From: Burkholderiales bacterium | Lineage (GTDB): Bacteria > Pseudomonadota > Gammaproteobacteria > Burkholderiales > Burkholderiaceae_C | Direction of reading: 5' to 3' | Length of the DNA stretch: 22,476 nt | Assembly (NCBI GenBank): GCA_028869035.1 | Contig: JAGWTL010000007.1 | Span: 1 to 22,476, forward strand | Shown here: one piece after another, positions 6,872 to 14,545 of the stretch | Position numbering within the stretch: position 1 is the first letter of the stretch | Layout of the letters: each line of letters begins with the position of its first letter | Program-made: the position numbers and the translations under genes | Notes under the pieces: model-generated | What the model was told of the DNA's origin: nothing | The model's input: only the letters and a program-made list of their open reading frames with translations | Databases searched by the model: none

Positions 6872-7630
6872 TTGAGTACGCGCAAACTTTCCCTGCCCGA
6901 AGTCCATTTCTCCGACGAGGGCCCCATCCGTCATCTCCACCTGGATTCGATCTGGATCCAGGGCTCCATGGACACCCGGGACCCGACCCGCCTGGTGCAC
7001 GAGTACATCCAGCGCATGATGGCCTGGACGCTGTTCGTGGCGCCGGACACGGTGACGAAGCGCCAGGCCCTGCAGCTGGGTCTGGGCGCGGGCTCGCTGA
7101 CCAAGTTCTGCGCCAAGGTCCTGCGCATGAAGACCAGGGCCATCGAACTCAATCCGCAGGTGCTGGTCGCCTGCCGCGGCTGGTTCAAGCTGCCGGCGGA
7201 TACGGCGAGGATGCGGGTCATCCTGGCCGACGCGGCCAGGGAAATCCAGAAACCGGAGTGGTTCGGCGCCGTGGACGCGCTGCAGGTGGACCTGTACGAC
7301 CACGAGGCGGCCGCGCCGGTGCTCGACAGTCCCGAGTTCTATGCCCACTGCCGCCGTCTGCTGACGGAAGAGGGTTGCATGACGGTCAACCTCTTCGGCC
7401 GCTCCTCCAGTTACACGAAGAGCGTGGACAAGATCGCCGCGGCTTTTGGCAAGGAGGCGGTCTGGGCCTTCAAGGCGACGCGTGAAGGCAACACCGTGGT
7501 GCTGGCCCAGCGCACGCCCTCGCGTCCGAAGCGCGCCGTGCTTGCCGAGCGGGCCGAAATCATCCAGACTCAATGGGGCCTGCCCGCCACCAAGTGGCTG
7601 CGCGGCTTCAAACCCGTCTTCGAACAATGA
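6872..7630 (+). CDS. Spermidine synthase-fold (aminopropyltransferase-like) protein
   Basis: I choose TTG 6872 as start, since homologous-looking sequence begins there (STRKLSLPEVHFSDEG); an ATG further upstream at 6782 lies within the glycosylase gene. The ribosome site is weak, so the start is uncertain. The 252-aa protein has the Rossmann-like methyltransferase fold of polyamine synthases: a nucleotide-binding LQLGLGAGSLTKF segment at 67-79, acidic Glu92 in AIELNP, LADAA at 118-122, and VDALQVDLYDHEAAAP at 134-149. In true spermidine synthases the glycine loop reads GGGDG and the active-site stretch DSSDP. Here these are GLGAG and DLYDH, so a classical SpeE activity is doubtful. It may modify another amine or be a methyltransferase-like relative. 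It is 19 bases downstream of the glycosylase stop and 4 bases before the GspE-type ATPase. Confidence 0.8.
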   Translation: MSTRKLSLPEVHFSDEGPIRHLHLDSIWIQGSMDTRDPTRLVHEYIQRMMAWTLFVAPDTVTKRQALQLGLGAGSLTKFCAKVLRMKTRAIELNPQVLVACRGWFKLPADTARMRVILADAAREIQKPEWFGAVDALQVDLYDHEAAAPVLDSPEFYAHCRRLLTEEGCMTVNLFGRSSSYTKSVDKIAAAFGKEAVWAFKATREGNTVVLAQRTPSRPKRAVLAERAEIIQTQWGLPATKWLRGFKPVFEQ

Positions 7631-7634
7631 ATCC

Positions 7635-9425
7635 ATGAGCGCCCAGCCCAAACTCAAGAGCCTGTCCAAGTCCGAGCACGTGGGGCCGGTGGACTGGCGT
7701 CGCCTGGTCGAGTGGCTGCTGGCCGACGGCGTGATCGCCGAGGACGAGGCCCATCGCACCATCGCACGCTGCTCGCAGGCCGAGAGCGCCCAGCACCCGC
7801 TGCTGCGCCTGGCCAGCGTTTCCATCCGCCGTGTCAGCGACCACAAGCCGCTCGATGTGGAAAGCCTCACGCAGTGGCTGGCCGGCCGTGCCGGGCTGGA
7901 CTACCTGCGCATCGACCCGCTCAAGGTGGACGTGGGCAAGGTGGCCGACAGCATGAGCGCGGCCTATGCCGAGCGCCACCGTGTGCTGCCGGTGCAGGTG
8001 CTGCCCACCGAGGTGGTGGTGGCCACATCCGAGCCCTACATCACCGACTGGGTGGGCGAGGTCGAGCGCCAGACCCGTCGCAGCGTGCGTCGCGTGTTGT
8101 CCAGCCCGGGGGAGATCCAGCGTTACACGGCCGAGTTCTTTGCCCTGGCCAAGTCGGTGCGCTCGGCCATGAAGTCGGGCAGCGGCAACACGGGTTCCAG
8201 CTTCGAGCAGCTGGTGGAGCTGGGCAAGACCAACAAGCAGCTCGACGCCAACGACCAGAGTGTGGTGCAGGTGGTGGACTGGCTGTGGCAATACGCCTTT
8301 GACCAGCGCGCCAGCGACATCCACCTGGAGCCGCGGCGCGAGCAGGGCGTGATCCGTTTCCGCATCGACGGCGTGCTGCACCCGGTTTACCAGATGCCCA
8401 TGGGCGTGCTCACCGCCATGACGGCGCGCATCAAGCTGCTGGGGCGCATGGACGTGGTGGAAAAGCGCCGTCCGCAGGACGGCCGCATCAAGACGCGCAA
8501 CCCCGGCGGCGACGAGGTGGAGATGCGGATTTCCACCCTGCCCACGGCCTTCGGCGAGAAGATGGTCATGCGCATCTTCGACCCCGACACCACGGTCAAG
8601 GACCTGGCCGAGCTGGGCTTCTCCCCGCACGACGCGCAGCGCTGGGAGGCGCTGGTCAAGCGTCCGCACGGCATCATCCTGGTGACCGGGCCCACGGGTT
8701 CGGGCAAGACCACCACGCTGTATTCCACCCTGAAGCGCGTGGCGACCGAAGAGGTCAACGTCAGCACGGTGGAGGACCCGATCGAAATGATCGAGCCGGC
8801 CTTCAACCAGACCCAGGTGCAGCCGCAGCTGGATTTCGGTTTCCCCGAGGGCCTGCGCGCCCTGATGCGGCAGGACCCGGACATCATCATGGTGGGTGAA
8901 ATCCGCGACCTGGAAACCGCCGAGATGGCGGTGCAGGCGGCGCTGACCGGTCACCTGGTCTTCTCCACCCTGCACACCAACGACGCACCCTCGGCCATCA
9001 CGCGCCTGATGGAGCTGGGCATTCCGCCCTACCTGCTCAACGCCACCGTGCTGGGCGTGCTGGCGCAGCGTCTGGTGCGCACCCTGTGCGCCCAGTGCAA
9101 GGTGCGCGACGAGGCGGCCACGCGCGAGCACCTGGCCGAGATGGTGAAACCCTGGAGCATCAGCGGCGGCTACAAGCCCTTCAAGCCCGTGGGCTGCGTG
9201 GATTGCCGCATGACGGGTTTCCAGGGGCGCATGGGTCTGTACGAACTGCTGCTGATCAGCGAGGCCTTCAAGGACAAGGTCAGCCGCGAGCCGAATATCG
9301 AGGCGCTCAAGCGCCAGGCCGTGGCCGACGGCATGCGCCCGTTGCGCCTGGCCGGCGCCTTGCGCGTGGCCGAGGGGCTGACGGTGATCGATGAGGTGCT
9401 CGGCGCCACGCCGCCCCTGACCTGA
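7635..9425 (+). CDS. GspE/PilB/PulE-family secretion or pilus ATPase
   Basis: The ATG at 7635 follows the previous stop by four bases; the longer frame upstream is not coding. The protein is 596 aa. Residues 1 to about 160 form an MshEN/GspE N-terminal-like domain. Then come RASDIHLEP (start of the catalytic part), Walker A GPTGSGKTT at 352-360 with Lys358, Walker B DIIMVGEIRD from 416 with Glu422, and the histidine box STLHTND with His447. A zinc-binding pair C485xxC488/C521xxC524 is also present. These are all features of GspE/PilB assembly ATPases, hexamers at the inner membrane that power type II secretion or type IV pilus extension. No other secretion or pilus gene is in the window, so it is either a stand-alone copy or part of a scattered system. 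Confidence 0.93.
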   Translation: MSAQPKLKSLSKSEHVGPVDWRRLVEWLLADGVIAEDEAHRTIARCSQAESAQHPLLRLASVSIRRVSDHKPLDVESLTQWLAGRAGLDYLRIDPLKVDVGKVADSMSAAYAERHRVLPVQVLPTEVVVATSEPYITDWVGEVERQTRRSVRRVLSSPGEIQRYTAEFFALAKSVRSAMKSGSGNTGSSFEQLVELGKTNKQLDANDQSVVQVVDWLWQYAFDQRASDIHLEPRREQGVIRFRIDGVLHPVYQMPMGVLTAMTARIKLLGRMDVVEKRRPQDGRIKTRNPGGDEVEMRISTLPTAFGEKMVMRIFDPDTTVKDLAELGFSPHDAQRWEALVKRPHGIILVTGPTGSGKTTTLYSTLKRVATEEVNVSTVEDPIEMIEPAFNQTQVQPQLDFGFPEGLRALMRQDPDIIMVGEIRDLETAEMAVQAALTGHLVFSTLHTNDAPSAITRLMELGIPPYLLNATVLGVLAQRLVRTLCAQCKVRDEAATREHLAEMVKPWSISGGYKPFKPVGCVDCRMTGFQGRMGLYELLLISEAFKDKVSREPNIEALKRQAVADGMRPLRLAGALRVAEGLTVIDEVLGATPPLT

Positions 9426-9431
9426 AGCTGA

Positions 9432-9454
9432 CCTGCGCACCGCTGCGGCGCAGG
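9432..9454 (+). terminator. Possible terminator hairpin after the GspE-type gene
   Basis: A perfect 7-bp stem, CCTGCGC (9432-9438) and GCGCAGG (9448-9454), with a nine-base loop lies seven bases after the stop codon. No T-run follows, so Rho-independent termination is not assured. It separates this transcript from tctB, 140 bp further on. Confidence 0.45.
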
Positions 9455-9593
9455 CTCATCCGCAACCTAGGGTATTCCCTGCCGGCTTTCGCTGTGCGCC
9501 AGGGGGTGCATAGGTGTAATCCACATTCGGCATGACACTTGTTCCGGGGCAGAATCCCGGTTGTTTCGGGCATGGCCCGTAGGAGACAAGTTC

Positions 9594-10085
9594 GTGAGAT
9601 TCATCAAGAGTGAAAAAGATTTTTACTCCGGCCTGATGTTCACCATCGTGGGCATCAGCTTTGCGTTGGGGGCTACCACCTACAACGTCGGTACCGGCGC
9701 CCGCATGGGCCCGGGTTATTTCCCGCTGCTCCTGGGCATCATTCTGGCTGTCCTGGGCGGGCTGATCATGTTCAAGGGCGTGGTGTCCAAGTCCGCGACC
9801 GGAGACAAGCTCGGCTCGGTTGCATGGAAGCAGCTGGGTTACATCATCGGGGCCAACGTGCTGTTCGGCATCCTGCTGGGCGGCCTGCCCTCTTTGGGCG
9901 TTCCGGCCATGGGACTGATCGCCGCCATCTACGGCCTGACCATCGTGTCCAGCCTGGCTGGCGAGAAGTTCAAATTGCGCGAGGTGCTGATCCTGTCCAC
10001 CATCCTCGCCGTCATCAGCTACGGCGCCTTCGTGAAACTGCTGTCCCTGCAGTTCCCGGTGTGGCCGTCCTTCATCGCGGGTTGA
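9594..10085 (+). CDS. tctB: TctB family small membrane subunit of tripartite tricarboxylate transporter
   Basis: I choose GTG 9594, which has AGGAGA seven bases upstream; an earlier ATG at 9561 would lie upstream of that site. The 163-aa protein has the TctB plan of four membrane helices: about 14-32, 40-58 (the YFPLLLGIILAVLGGLIMF stretch), 80-110, and 125-155. TctB is the small membrane component that works with TctA and a periplasmic TctC/Bug protein to import carboxylates with a sodium or proton gradient. A five-bp hairpin (CGGGC/GCCCG, 9567-9579) sits just before the ribosome site and might affect translation. It is followed 12 bp later by tctA. No TctDE two-component regulator is adjacent. 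Confidence 0.9.
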   Translation: MRFIKSEKDFYSGLMFTIVGISFALGATTYNVGTGARMGPGYFPLLLGIILAVLGGLIMFKGVVSKSATGDKLGSVAWKQLGYIIGANVLFGILLGGLPSLGVPAMGLIAAIYGLTIVSSLAGEKFKLREVLILSTILAVISYGAFVKLLSLQFPVWPSFIAG

Positions 10086-10097
10086 GGAGCGCAGAAA

Positions 10098-11609
10098 ATG
10101 GAATTGTTTGACAACCTCGCACTGGGTTTTGGTGTTGCCTTCACCTTTCAGAACCTGGCCTACGCCTTCATCGGCTGCCTGCTGGGCACGCTGATCGGCG
10201 TGCTGCCGGGCGTCGGCCCGATCGCCACCATCGCCATGCTGCTGCCGGCGACCTATGCGCTGCCCCCGGTGGCCGCCCTGATCATGCTGGCCGGTATCTA
10301 CTACGGCGCCCAGTACGGCGGCTCCACCACGGCCATCCTGGTCAACCTGCCGGGAGAATCGTCCTCGGTGGTGACCGTGATCGACGGCTACCAGATGGCC
10401 CGCAAGGGCCGGGCCGGGCCCGCGCTGGCCGCGGCCGGCATGGGTTCCTTCTTTGCCGGTTGCGTGGGCACGCTGATCCTGGCCGCCTTCGCTGCGCCGC
10501 TGACCGAAGTGGCCTTCAAGTTCGGCCCGGCCGAATACTTCTCGCTGATGGTGCTGGGCCTGATCGGCGCCGTGGTGCTGGCCTCGGGCTCGCTGCTCAA
10601 GGCCATCGCCATGATCGTGCTGGGCCTGCTGCTGGGCCTGGTCGGCACCGACGTGAACTCGGGTGTGGCGCGTTACTCCTTCGACATCCCGGAACTGACC
10701 GACGGTATCGGCTTCATCGTGATCGCCATGGGCGTGTTCGGCTACGGCGAGATCATCGCCAACCTCTCGCAACCGGAGGACGATCGCGAGGTGTTCACCG
10801 GCAAGGTCACCCACATCTACCCGTCCAAGGAAGATTTCAAGCGCATGTTGCCGGCCGTGCTGCGCGGCACCACGATCGGCTCCACGCTGGGCATCCTGCC
10901 CGGCGGCGGCGCCTTGCTGGCCTCGTTTGCCGCCTACACCATCGAGAAAAAGACCAAGCTCAAAAAGGGCGAGGTCCCGTTCGGCCAGGGCAATATCCGC
11001 GGTGTGGCCGCGCCCGAAGCCGCCAATAACGCCGGCGCGCAGACCTCCTTCATCCCGCTGCTGACGCTGGGCATTCCGCCCAATGCCGTGATGGCGCTGA
11101 TGGTCGGTGCGATGACCATTCACAACATCCAGCCCGGCCCGCAGGTGATGACCAGCAATCCGGAGCTGTTCTGGGGCCTGATCGCGTCCATGTGGTTGGG
11201 CAACCTGATGCTGATCGTGCTGAACCTGCCGCTGATCGGCATCTGGATCAAGCTGCTGACCATCCCCTACCGCTGGCTGTTCCCGGCCATCGTGCTGTTC
11301 TGCGCCATCGGCGTGTACTCCACGAACAACAACACCTGGGACATCTGGATGGTCGCCATGTTCGGTGTGATCGGCTACGGCTTCATCAAGCTGGGGGTCG
11401 AGCCCGCGCCACTGCTGCTGGGCTTCATCCTGGGGCCGATGATGGAAGAGAATCTGCGCCGGGCCCTGCTGCTGTCGCGCGGCGACTGGAGCGTGCTCGT
11501 CACACGTCCGCTCTCGGCCACGCTGTTGGGCATGGCGCTGCTGCTGCTCATCATCGTGATGCTCCCTTCGATCAAGTCCAAGCGCGAGGAAGCCTTCGTA
11601 GAGGATTGA
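10098..11609 (+). CDS. tctA: TctA family large membrane subunit of tripartite tricarboxylate transporter
   Basis: The 503-aa protein is full length for TctA and highly hydrophobic, with about 11-12 membrane helices. Two conserved motif regions characterise the family. The first is GVLPGVGPIATIAMLLPATY with YYGAQYGGSTTAILVNLPGE near the N-terminus. The second is the related GILPGGGALLASFAAY, then APEAANNAGAQTSFIPLLTL and GIPPNAVMALMVGAM, in the C-terminal half. These mark an internal duplication with inverted topology. It forms the translocation path for a carboxylate delivered by the Bug protein. GAGGAG lies nine bases before the ATG. It is separated from tctC by a strong hairpin that could lower or process read-through. 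Confidence 0.95.
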   Translation: MELFDNLALGFGVAFTFQNLAYAFIGCLLGTLIGVLPGVGPIATIAMLLPATYALPPVAALIMLAGIYYGAQYGGSTTAILVNLPGESSSVVTVIDGYQMARKGRAGPALAAAGMGSFFAGCVGTLILAAFAAPLTEVAFKFGPAEYFSLMVLGLIGAVVLASGSLLKAIAMIVLGLLLGLVGTDVNSGVARYSFDIPELTDGIGFIVIAMGVFGYGEIIANLSQPEDDREVFTGKVTHIYPSKEDFKRMLPAVLRGTTIGSTLGILPGGGALLASFAAYTIEKKTKLKKGEVPFGQGNIRGVAAPEAANNAGAQTSFIPLLTLGIPPNAVMALMVGAMTIHNIQPGPQVMTSNPELFWGLIASMWLGNLMLIVLNLPLIGIWIKLLTIPYRWLFPAIVLFCAIGVYSTNNNTWDIWMVAMFGVIGYGFIKLGVEPAPLLLGFILGPMMEENLRRALLLSRGDWSVLVTRPLSATLLGMALLLLIIVMLPSIKSKREEAFVED

Positions 11610-11630
11610 TCCCGCCGCTGCACTAAACTG

Positions 11631-11654
11631 GAACGGCACCTGCGGGTGCCGTTC
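11631..11654. terminator. Perfect 10-bp hairpin between tctA and tctC
   Basis: GAACGGCACC (11631-11640), loop TGCG, then GGTGCCGTTC (11645-11654). It starts 22 bases after the tctA stop and ends 30 bases before the tctC start. The following sequence TCACTTTC is only weakly T-rich. It may be an attenuator or an mRNA-stabilising stem that lets the binding protein be expressed at a different level from the membrane subunits. Confidence 0.6.
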
Positions 11655-11684
11655 TCACTTTCTGAATCTCAGAGGAGCTTCTTC

Positions 11685-12650
11685 ATGACATCCAAGCTGC
11701 TGACCGGCCTGCTGGCCTTCGGTCTGTCCCTTGCCCTGCCGCTGGCCGCGCAGACCTGGCCGGGCAAGCCGATCCGTCTGGTCGTGCCTTTCCCCCCCGG
11801 TGGCGCCACCGACATCCTCGCGCGCGCTCTCTCGCAGGAGCTGGGCAGGAATCTGGGCCAGTCCATCGTGATCGACAACAAGCCCGGCGCCGGCGGCACC
11901 ATCGGCGCCCTGGCCGGGGCCCAGGCCGCGCCCGACGGCTACACCCTGCTGCTGACCACCTCGAGCACGCACAGCATCGGCCCGGCCATCAACCCCAAGA
12001 TTCCCTACAACGCCGAGACCGATTTCACGCCCGTCGCCTACGTGGCCAGCTCGCCCCAGGTGATCCTGGTGCCCATGACCTCGCCGGCCACAAACCTGCG
12101 CGAGTTCATAGACTACGCGCGCAAGAACCCGGGGCGGCTGAACTACGCCTCCAGCGGCAACGGCACCATCTCCAACCTGTCCACCGAGATCTTCAAGGCC
12201 CGGTCCGGCACCTTCCTCGTGCACATTCCCTACCGCGGCACCGGCCTGTCGATTGCCGACCTGATCAGCGGCAAGGTGGACGTGCTGTTCGACTCCGTGG
12301 TGTCGGGCATGCCCCATGTGCGTGACGGCAAGCTGCGCGCCCTGGCCGTGACCAGTCCCAAGCGCAGCGCCCTGGTGCCCGAGCTGCCGGCCGTGGCTGA
12401 ACTGCTGCCGGGCTTCGAGTCGGTCACCTGGTTTGGCGTTTACGGCCCGCGCGGCCTGCCCCCGGAGATCGTGACGCGCGTCAACCAGGCCGTGAATGCG
12501 GCGCTCGCCGAGCCCGAGCTGAAAGAGCGTTTTGCGCGCCTGGGCGCCGAAACCACCGGCGGTACGCCGCAGCAGTTCGCGGCCGTGGTGAAGGCCGAAT
12601 CGGCCAAGTGGAAAAAAGTCATCACGGAACGCAAGATAACGACGGATTAA
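11685..12650 (+). CDS. tctC: Bug/TctC family periplasmic solute-binding protein
   Basis: ATG 11685 has AGAGGAG seven bases upstream. The 321-aa protein starts with a signal peptide (KLLTGLLAFGLSLALPLAAQ, likely cut near AAQ-TWP). The mature part opens with the hallmark WPGKPIRLVVPFPPGGATD, followed by LGQSIVIDNKPGAGG and AAPDGYTLLL. Bug proteins are a large betaproteobacterial family of receptors for carboxylates and related compounds (citrate, glutamate, aspartate, nicotinate, aromatic acids in studied cases). Next to tctBA it is probably the receptor of this transporter. The ligand cannot be predicted from sequence. The downstream gamma-glutamyltransferase suggests, but does not prove, a glutamate-related substrate. 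Confidence 0.95.
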   Translation: MTSKLLTGLLAFGLSLALPLAAQTWPGKPIRLVVPFPPGGATDILARALSQELGRNLGQSIVIDNKPGAGGTIGALAGAQAAPDGYTLLLTTSSTHSIGPAINPKIPYNAETDFTPVAYVASSPQVILVPMTSPATNLREFIDYARKNPGRLNYASSGNGTISNLSTEIFKARSGTFLVHIPYRGTGLSIADLISGKVDVLFDSVVSGMPHVRDGKLRALAVTSPKRSALVPELPAVAELLPGFESVTWFGVYGPRGLPPEIVTRVNQAVNAALAEPELKERFARLGAETTGGTPQQFAAVVKAESAKWKKVITERKITTD

Positions 12651-12652
12651 TG

Positions 12653-12725
12653 AAGCCCCCCTGTGTCGCCCCTGAGGGCGCCTTCCCCCGGAGGGGGACA
12701 ACGCCAGCAGCCCGGCGAAGCCGGT
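12653..12725. repeat. Repeat with three consecutive small hairpins
   Basis: Three perfect 5-bp stems occur in series: CGCCC/GGGCG (12667-12680), CCCCC/GGGGG (12685-12697) and CCGGC/GCCGG (12712-12724). The sequence resembles, from memory, an interspersed repeat very common in Comamonadaceae (ending GCCAGCAGCCCGGC and containing a CCCTGAGGG core). It starts right after the tctC stop and may end that transcript. It was not checked against other genomes. Confidence 0.65.
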
Positions 12726-12793
12726 TCTGCGGCGTTCTCGAAAAAGCCCGTGTGTTCATGTGAATGAGCGGAGCAGAACAGGACCCTGACATC

Positions 12794-14416
12794 ATGAACT
12801 TCAACTACAGCACCCCCTACACCAGCACGCGCCTGCCGGTCTTTGCCCGCAACGTTGTCTCCACCTCGCACCCGCTGGCGGCCCAGGCCGGCCTGCGCAT
12901 GCTGCAAAAGGGCGGCAACGCGGTGGATGCGGCGATTGCCGCCGCGGCCACCATCACCCTGACCGAACCGGTCAGCAACGGCCTGGGCAGCGATGCCTTC
13001 GCCATCCTGTGGGATGGCAAGGAACTGCATGGCCTCAACGCCTCCGGTCGCGCGCCGCAGGGCTGGACCCCCGAGTACTTCAAGCGCAAGTACGGCGAGG
13101 GCGCCAAGACGCCCCCGAAGCGCGGCATCGATTCCGTCACCGTGCCGGGCGCCGTGGCCGGCTGGGTGGCGCTGAGCGATCGTTTCGGCAAGCTGCCCTT
13201 CGCCGACCTCCTGGAGCCGGCCATCGAGATCGCCGAGCGGGGTTACCTCATCCCCGTGGTGGTGCAGCAGAAGTGGGCCGCCGCCACGCCCGAGCTGCAG
13301 GGCGTGCCGGGTTTTGCCCAGAGTTTCCTGCCCTGGGGCCGCGCGCCGAATGTGGGGGAGCTGTTCCAGTTCAAGGCCGCGGCGCGTGCCCTGCGTTTGA
13401 TTGCCCAGACCAGGGGCCAGGCCTATTACCGGGGCGAGATCGCCCAGGCCCTGGAGAAATTCGCCGCTGAAAACGGCGGCGTCCTGAAAGCCAGCGACCT
13501 GGCCGCCTACCAGCCCGAGTGGGTGCAGCCCCTGGCCAAGAACTACCGCGGCTACACCCTGCACGAGATCCCGCCCAACGGCCAGGGCATTGCCGCGCAG
13601 ATGGCCCTGGGCATCCTGGACAAGTTCGACCTGGGCTCGATGCCCGTGGACAGCGTCGATTCGCAGCACCTGCAGATCGAGGCCATGAAACTGGCTTTTG
13701 CCGATGTCTACCGTTACGTGGCCGAGCCGTCGGCCATGCAGGTCACGCCGGAGCAGATGCTGGACGACGCCTACCTGGCCAGCCGCGCCAAACTGATCGA
13801 CATGAAGAAGGCGCAGGACTTCAAGGCCGGCAACCCGGTCAAGGGCGGCACCATCTACCTGACCGCGGCCGACGAGAACGGCATGATGATCAGCTTCATC
13901 CAGAGCAACTTCATGGGCTTCGGCTCGGGCTGCGTGGAGCCGAGCTTCGGCATCAGCCTGCAGAACCGGGGCCACGGCTTCAACGTGGACGCCCACGGCC
14001 TGAACACCGCCAATCTGGTGGCGCCGGGCAAACGGCCCATCCACACCATCATCCCGGCCTTCCTCACCAAGGACGGCCAGCCGGTGATGAGCTTCGGCGT
14101 CATGGGCGGCAATATGCAGCCCCAGGGCCATCTGCAGACCCTGGTGCGCATGCTGGACTACGGGCAGAACCCGCAGACCGCCTGCGACGCGCCGCGCTGG
14201 CGCTACAACGCGGGGCTGGAGATCAACGTCGAGGCCAGCATGAACCCGGCCACGGTGCAGGGCCTGTCGGCGCGCGGCCACCGCATGGAAGTCATCAACG
14301 ACTCCTACCAGGACTTCGGCGCCGGCCAGTTCATCTGGCGCGCCGGGGACCCCAAGGTGCAGGGTTATGTGGCCGCCAGTGACGCGCGCCGCGACGGCCA
14401 GGCGGCAGGCTACTGA
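12794..14416 (+). CDS. Gamma-glutamyltransferase family protein
   Basis: I take ATG 12794 (540 aa); an in-frame ATG at 12764 would add ten residues but has no ribosome site. Neither start has a strong one. The N-terminus shows the GGT pattern: VVSTSHPLAAQAGLRML, then GGNAVDAAIAAAATITLTEP and SNGLGSDAFAILWDG. Thr353 in KGGTIYLTAADENG is in the position of the nucleophile that becomes exposed after self-cleavage. No signal peptide is visible, so the enzyme is probably cytoplasmic, unlike E. coli GGT. Family members cleave gamma-glutamyl compounds or act as acylases. The TTH around the nucleophile of classical GGT is replaced by GTI, so the substrate may differ. It lies 143 bp after tctC. Confidence 0.88.
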   Translation: MNFNYSTPYTSTRLPVFARNVVSTSHPLAAQAGLRMLQKGGNAVDAAIAAAATITLTEPVSNGLGSDAFAILWDGKELHGLNASGRAPQGWTPEYFKRKYGEGAKTPPKRGIDSVTVPGAVAGWVALSDRFGKLPFADLLEPAIEIAERGYLIPVVVQQKWAAATPELQGVPGFAQSFLPWGRAPNVGELFQFKAAARALRLIAQTRGQAYYRGEIAQALEKFAAENGGVLKASDLAAYQPEWVQPLAKNYRGYTLHEIPPNGQGIAAQMALGILDKFDLGSMPVDSVDSQHLQIEAMKLAFADVYRYVAEPSAMQVTPEQMLDDAYLASRAKLIDMKKAQDFKAGNPVKGGTIYLTAADENGMMISFIQSNFMGFGSGCVEPSFGISLQNRGHGFNVDAHGLNTANLVAPGKRPIHTIIPAFLTKDGQPVMSFGVMGGNMQPQGHLQTLVRMLDYGQNPQTACDAPRWRYNAGLEINVEASMNPATVQGLSARGHRMEVINDSYQDFGAGQFIWRAGDPKVQGYVAASDARRDGQAAGY

Positions 14417-14451
14417 GGGCTTGTTGTTCTGGAGCTGCATCCGAGGACGGG

Positions 14452-14484
14452 AATGGGGTAATTTTCTTTTAAATGGGGTAATTT
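14452..14484. promoter_or_regulatory. Two direct copies of a 13-bp box (putative operator)
   Basis: AATGGGGTAATTT occurs at 14452-14464 and 14472-14484, with starts exactly 20 bp apart, that is two helical turns, so a protein could bind both on the same face. A third copy in inverted orientation lies at 14513-14525. The region is AT-rich in contrast to its surroundings. Confidence 0.6.
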
Positions 14485-14525
14485 GGTATTTAAATACCTC
14501 TATAATCCAGGCAATTACCCCATTT
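14485..14525 (+). promoter_or_regulatory. Fic promoter: palindrome, -10 box and inverted box
   Basis: A perfect 14-bp palindrome GGTATTTAAATACC (14485-14498) lies two bases before a consensus -10 box TATAAT (14501-14506). No clear -35 box is seen, so activation or an atypical -35 may be involved. The inverted third box AATTACCCCATTT (14513-14525) lies at the expected transcription start. The fic ATG is 20 bases beyond it. A repressor bound to these sites would block transcription. Confidence 0.6.
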
Positions 14526-14545
14526 CAAGCCGATTCAGCCCCACC

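Noticed and set aside
7608..9440. 610-codon minus-strand open frame opposite the GspE-type gene
   Set aside because: It is the mirror of a gene with intact Walker A and B motifs; no family pattern is present and composition is antisense-like.
9520..9560. Sigma-54-like promoter before tctB (TGACAC ... GGGGCA)
   Set aside because: The spacing and the -12 element do not fit the consensus.
9456..11639. Very long minus-strand open frame (727 codons) opposite tctB and tctA
   Set aside because: Its translation is His/Gln/Gly/Asp-rich low-complexity sequence typical of the antisense of GC-rich genes, while the plus strand carries clear TctB and TctA motifs.
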